18,416 nucleotides of DNA from Candidatus Blautia intestinipullorum. GTDB taxonomy: Bacteria; Bacillota; Clostridia; Lachnospirales; Lachnospiraceae. Location of the stretch: contig DWVA01000257.1 in assembly GCA_019120475.1 (NCBI GenBank), forward strand, positions 1 through 18,416. The letters are read 5' to 3'. Numbering within the stretch: the stretch's first letter is position 1; every line of letters starts with the position of its first letter. Shown here in pieces: positions 16,390 to 18,416 of the stretch. The position numbers and the translations under genes were made by a program. Under the pieces are notes generated by a model. That model was not told where the DNA came from and searched no databases. It worked only from the letters and a program-made list of their open reading frames with translations.

Positions 16390-17550
16390 TTAGATCTCAA
16401 ACAGTTCTGCCAGCTTCTCTTCGTTCAGTTTGGAGCCGATCACGCAGAGACGGCCTGTATATTCCGGCGCGCCGGAGCGGATCTCTGTTTCCTCCGGTAC
16501 CATATCAAAATAGATCCAGGTTCCGTCCTCGCAGGGAAGCATTCCCTTTGCCCTGAGGATGGTTCCATATTCCTCAGATTCTGACAGTGTATCCAGGATT
16601 TTTTCCAGTTTTTCTTTTGTATATTTTTTGATCGTCTCGCGTCCCCAGCTTGTAAATACTTCATCTGCATGGTGATGGCCGTGATGATGGTCGTGGCCGC
16701 AGCCGCACTCATGGTCGTGATGGTGTTCGTGTTCCTCATGATGATGGCCTTCTCCGCAGCCGCATTCATGGTCGTGATGGTGTTCGTGTTCCTCATGATG
16801 GTGGTCTTCCCCGCAGCCGCACTCATGATCATGATGGTGCTCGTGTTCTTCGTGGGAATGGCTGTGTTCTTCTTCGTGATGGTGATGGCCATGCTCATGG
16901 ATATGTCCGCATTCCGGGCATACTTCTTCCTCCAGCATTTCCTGCTCCAGAGATACCGGATGCTCCATGACTTCAAGAATCTTCTTTCCATCCAGGTTCG
17001 CGATAGGAGTGGTGATAATAGCCGCTTTGCCGTTGATGCCCCGAAGCAGTTCCATAGCCGCTGCAGCCTTGGCTTCGTCCACAATATCCGTACGGCTCAT
17101 GATGATGGCTCCTGCATATTCCACCTGATTGTTGAAAAACTCTCCAAAGTTTCTCATATACATTTTGCATTTTTTCGCGTCCACAACAGTGGTGTAACTG
17201 TTCAGCACAAGTCCTGTTTCCTCCTGCACTCCCTGAACCGCCTTGATCACATCGGACAGCTTGCCTACGCCGGAAGGCTCGATAAGGATACGGTCCGGAT
17301 GGTATTTTGATATCACTTCTTTTAAGGACGCGCCGAAGTCTCCCACCAGGGAACAGCAGATGCAGCCGGAATTCATCTCCCGGATCTGTATTCCTGCTTC
17401 TTTCAGGAATCCTCCGTCGATGCCGATCTCTCCGAATTCGTTTTCGATCAGAACTACCTGCTCCTCCTGAAAGGCTTCCTTCAGAAGTTTTTTGATTAAT
17501 GTGGTTTTTCCGGCTCCAAGAAAGCCGGAGATAATATCGATTTTTGTCAT
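16390..17550 (-). CDS. CobW/ZNG-type G3E metal GTPase with His/Cys-rich tandem repeats
   Basis: This 386-residue COG0523 protein is a probable cytoplasmic metallochaperone. It has Walker A GFLGAGKTT (9-17), the metal motif GCICC (62-66), Walker B ILIEPSG (88-94) and a C-terminal CobW_C domain (about 297-386). The base-recognition motif reads SRTD (152-155) rather than NKxD. Between the two domains, residues 211-294 hold 38 His and 8 Cys. They begin with CPECGH and contain three tandem copies of a 19-residue unit, EEHEHHHDHECGCGEDHHH. Such His-rich loops bind Zn, Ni or Co. Zinc is the likeliest metal, but nickel or cobalt cannot be excluded. Start: GAGGA lies about 7 nt before the ATG. It is the first gene of the run to mfd, preceded by a 357-bp repeat-rich leader region. 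Confidence 0.9.
   Translation of the reverse strand: MTKIDIISGFLGAGKTTLIKKLLKEAFQEEQVVLIENEFGEIGIDGGFLKEAGIQIREMNSGCICCSLVGDFGASLKEVISKYHPDRILIEPSGVGKLSDVIKAVQGVQEETGLVLNSYTTVVDAKKCKMYMRNFGEFFNNQVEYAGAIIMSRTDIVDEAKAAAAMELLRGINGKAAIITTPIANLDGKKILEVMEHPVSLEQEMLEEEVCPECGHIHEHGHHHHEEEHSHSHEEHEHHHDHECGCGEDHHHEEHEHHHDHECGCGEGHHHEEHEHHHDHECGCGHDHHHGHHHADEVFTSWGRETIKKYTKEKLEKILDTLSESEEYGTILRAKGMLPCEDGTWIYFDMVPEETEIRSGAPEYTGRLCVIGSKLNEEKLAELFEI
16681..16851 (-). repeat. Three tandem 57-bp repeats inside the CobW-type gene
   Basis: The sequence repeats with a period of 57 bp; for example TCATGGTCGTGATGGTGTTC occurs at 16709 and again 57 bp later, and a slightly changed copy follows another 57 bp on. 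Each unit encodes 19 residues of the His/Cys-rich linker (residues 234-290), so a change in copy number would stay in frame. Confidence 0.9.
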
Positions 17551-17683
17551 GATTTTTCCTCTATTCTTTAAAATTTTCTGCCCGGATATTTTTCGCCTGA
17601 GTTTAGCGTCAGTGTACAGAGGGCAGCACGCTCCCTTTGCACACTGACGCCAGGCGCAGTCAGAAACGTATAACGCAACATGA

Positions 17684-17707
17684 CCAGGAAGTAATATTAC
17701 CCCCTGG
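17684..17707. promoter_or_regulatory. 24-bp dyad centred on GTAATATTAC (possible operator)
   Basis: CCAGG and CCTGG flank a perfect 10-bp palindrome, GTAATATTAC, with two mismatched bases on each side. The GTAAT/ATTAC half-sites resemble those of Bacillus Zur boxes (CGTAATNATTACG), and Zur commonly controls CobW genes. The central N and the outer C/G are missing, so the register differs. It could also simply be a hairpin of the structured region. Confidence 0.25.
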
Positions 17708-17862
17708 CTGGCATTTGCCCTAACGCATATTTAAACACTGGTTCCGGCAGTCTGCAGGCAGACGCCAACTGAGGATAACGCTGGAAACCGCTGAATTTTG
17801 TGGTCTGCAGCGTACTGCCTCCTGCACACTGACGATGATTTTTCAAAAATACAGACACATAA

Positions 17863-17888
17863 CGGGGACATGACGTGTCATGTCCCCG
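17863..17888 (-). terminator. Perfect palindrome after the 77-residue gene (possible terminator or REP-like element)
   Basis: CGGGGACATGAC and GTCATGTCCCCG are perfect 12-bp arms around a 2-bp centre, about 20 nt after the stop codon. The stem would be very stable in RNA. On the minus strand the next bases are TTATGTGTCTGTATTTTT, so the U-rich tract is delayed, which weakens the terminator reading. Palindromes of this GGGGACA/TGTCCCC kind also occur as dispersed repeats in Clostridia. Confidence 0.45.
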
Positions 17889-17907
17889 CTGTACTTTTCT
17901 TTCGATA

Positions 17908-18141
17908 TCAGCCGTTGATCATAAAGTTCAGAAGCTTATCAATGTCTTCCTTCTCATATGCAACGATTTCCAGTTCCGGGATCTCGCCGCCGGAGAAAAT
18001 ATTTGCCAGAGATACATACTGGGACAGTTTGGATTTCAGATTCAGTCTGTCGCCTTCGCCTGTTACCAGTTCTACTTTGCCTTTGCAGCTGTCTACTACT
18101 TCAAAAAATTTGTCAACGTCTTTAATATTAGATACCTTCAT
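17908..18141 (-). CDS. Small conserved-looking protein of unknown function (77 residues)
   Basis: I do not recognise a named domain. The protein is soluble with no membrane segment, signal peptide or Cys pair motif: KVSNIKDVDKFFEVVDSCKG at the start, VELVTGEGDRLNLKSKLSQY in the middle, and a C-terminal LEIVAYEKEDIDKLLNFMING. The mixed alpha/beta pattern suggests one compact domain. Evidence that it is real: a strong AAAGGAG ribosome site 7 nt before the ATG, a good promoter (18210-18238), ordinary amino-acid composition and a stable palindrome just after the stop. It stands alone as a single-gene unit. Similar small proteins in Lachnospiraceae are, as I recall, sometimes labelled polyA polymerase, but no nucleotidyltransferase motif is present here. 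Confidence 0.8.
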   Translation of the reverse strand: MKVSNIKDVDKFFEVVDSCKGKVELVTGEGDRLNLKSKLSQYVSLANIFSGGEIPELEIVAYEKEDIDKLLNFMING

Positions 18142-18209
18142 TTCTGTTCTCCTTTCAAAATGATAAATTCTCTATATTTCATTAGTTCATAACTTTATCA
18201 GTCGCGTAC

Positions 18210-18238
18210 AGTATATCGCATATTTCCAGAAATTGCAA
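18210..18238 (-). promoter_or_regulatory. Sigma-A promoter of the 77-residue protein gene
   Basis: On the minus strand TTGCAA (18233-18238) and TATACT (18210-18215) are separated by exactly 17 nt. Transcription would start near 18203, giving a leader of about 60 nt to the ATG at 18141. No other good match lies between this gene and the stop of the upstream gene. Confidence 0.7.
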
Positions 18239-18332
18239 TGACTTAATTGGTAAAGAATTCATGAAAAAATCATGGCTTTTCTGTAACTTTCGCTAATGTA
18301 TGTCTGCCTGCGGGAAAGTATTCCCGAAATAT

Positions 18333-18416
18333 TTAATATACAAATACTGCCACTCCATATGGCGGAAGGGGATATGCAAAGGAATATTCCCTGTTGTCGC
18401 ACTCTTTCTTCTCCGC
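18333..18416 (-). CDS. C-terminal end of a probable alpha-glucan-active enzyme (partial)
   Basis: A frame open to the right edge ends at a TAA (18333-18335) and encodes 27 residues, ending in REYSFAYPLPPYGVAVFVY. An alternating beta pattern closing with LPPYGVAVF and a terminal aromatic residue is typical of the last strand of the C-terminal beta domain of GH13 enzymes such as branching enzymes and amylases. Only the tail is visible, so the exact enzyme cannot be named and the class is tentative. A small stem (CGGGAA/TTCCCG, 18311-18326) follows the stop but has no U-tract. Confidence 0.45.
   Translation of the reverse strand, partial: AEKKECDNREYSFAYPLPPYGVAVFVY

Larger units (their letters stand above)
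17551..17907 (-). promoter_or_regulatory. Gene-free leader region with dense inverted and direct repeats (candidate structured RNA)
   Basis: I see no supportable coding sequence in these 357 bp. Arm A (17607-17632) is the inverted copy of arm C (17809-17834), with 22 of 26 bases matching. Three of the four differences still allow G-U pairs in a minus-strand transcript but not in the opposite one. Arm A can instead pair locally with arm B (ACACTGACGC, 17641-17650), and this stem is extended by CGCCTG/CAGGCG at 17594-17599 and 17651-17656. Arms B and C share TGCACACTGACG as direct repeats. Between them lie palindromes at 17684-17707 and 17750-17763. TAACGC occurs three times at spacings of 50-54 bp. 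I see no strong sigma-A promoter. A leader RNA for the CobW-type operon and a small mobile repeat are both possible. Confidence 0.55.

Noticed and set aside
16681..16851. A CRISPR-like array
   Set aside because: Three 57-bp units are directly adjacent with no unique spacers and encode an in-frame protein repeat.
16669..17310. A Met/Val-rich hydrophobic plus-strand frame
   Set aside because: It is the antisense of the His-rich repeats; CAT/CAC codons read backward give ATG/GTG.
17607..17834. An insertion sequence with terminal inverted repeats
   Set aside because: The inverted arms enclose only about 175 bp with no transposase frame, and I see no target-site duplication at the ends; a mobile repeat remains only an alternative.
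17551..17907. A cobalamin riboswitch ahead of the CobW-type gene
   Set aside because: I looked for the B12 box and the conserved flanking stems and could not match them; the gene's His-rich linker also points to zinc-type metals.
18311..18326. A terminator for the right-edge gene
   Set aside because: The 6-bp stem CGGGAA/TTCCCG is short and no U-tract follows on the minus strand.

Overview
The window looks like chromosomal DNA of an anaerobic Firmicute of the Clostridia, most probably a Lachnospiraceae-type gut bacterium. The support is the Gram-positive Tad pilus set (Flp1-like pilin, a giant DUF5702 protein, no secretin), strong AGGAGG-type ribosome binding sites, a pth-mfd pair followed by a PrsA-like lipoprotein, and the AT-rich codon use of the left half. 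Every gene I can support lies on the minus strand, so transcription runs from high to low coordinates. The genus is an inference.

Right edge to 17.6 kb: the last codons of a gene that probably encodes an alpha-glucan-active (GH13-type) enzyme, then a small 77-residue protein of unknown function with its own clear sigma-A promoter. A gene-free stretch follows (17551-17907). It is packed with inverted and direct repeats and can be drawn as two mutually exclusive RNA folds ahead of the next gene. It is the best candidate here for an undescribed regulatory RNA or small repeat element.

17.55-11.46 kb: a tightly packed operon of a His/Cys-rich CobW-type (G3E) metal GTPase, a second divergent G3E GTPase fused to a DUF1980-C-like domain, peptidyl-tRNA hydrolase (pth) and transcription-repair coupling factor (mfd). 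The two GTPases are probably concerned with zinc or another transition metal. pth and mfd are housekeeping genes and overlap by 4 nt.

11.4-9.88 kb: a PrsA/SurA-like lipoprotein foldase with an unusually long acidic low-complexity tail. It has its own promoter and ends in a good intrinsic terminator.

9.87-1 kb: an AT-richer module. It opens with a Crp/Fnr-family regulator that has a perfect FNR-type palindrome upstream of its promoter. It continues with a Tad (tight adherence) type IVc pilus locus: tadZ, tadA, tadB, tadC, an Flp1-like pilin, a TadE-like pseudopilin, a 1098-residue DUF5702/TadG-like protein, and the start of a second TadE-like protein that runs off the left edge. TadZ would position the machine, TadA would power it, TadB and TadC would form the membrane platform, and the pilin and TadE/G-like proteins would be the exported subunits. 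A prepilin peptidase is not in the window and probably lies beyond the left edge.
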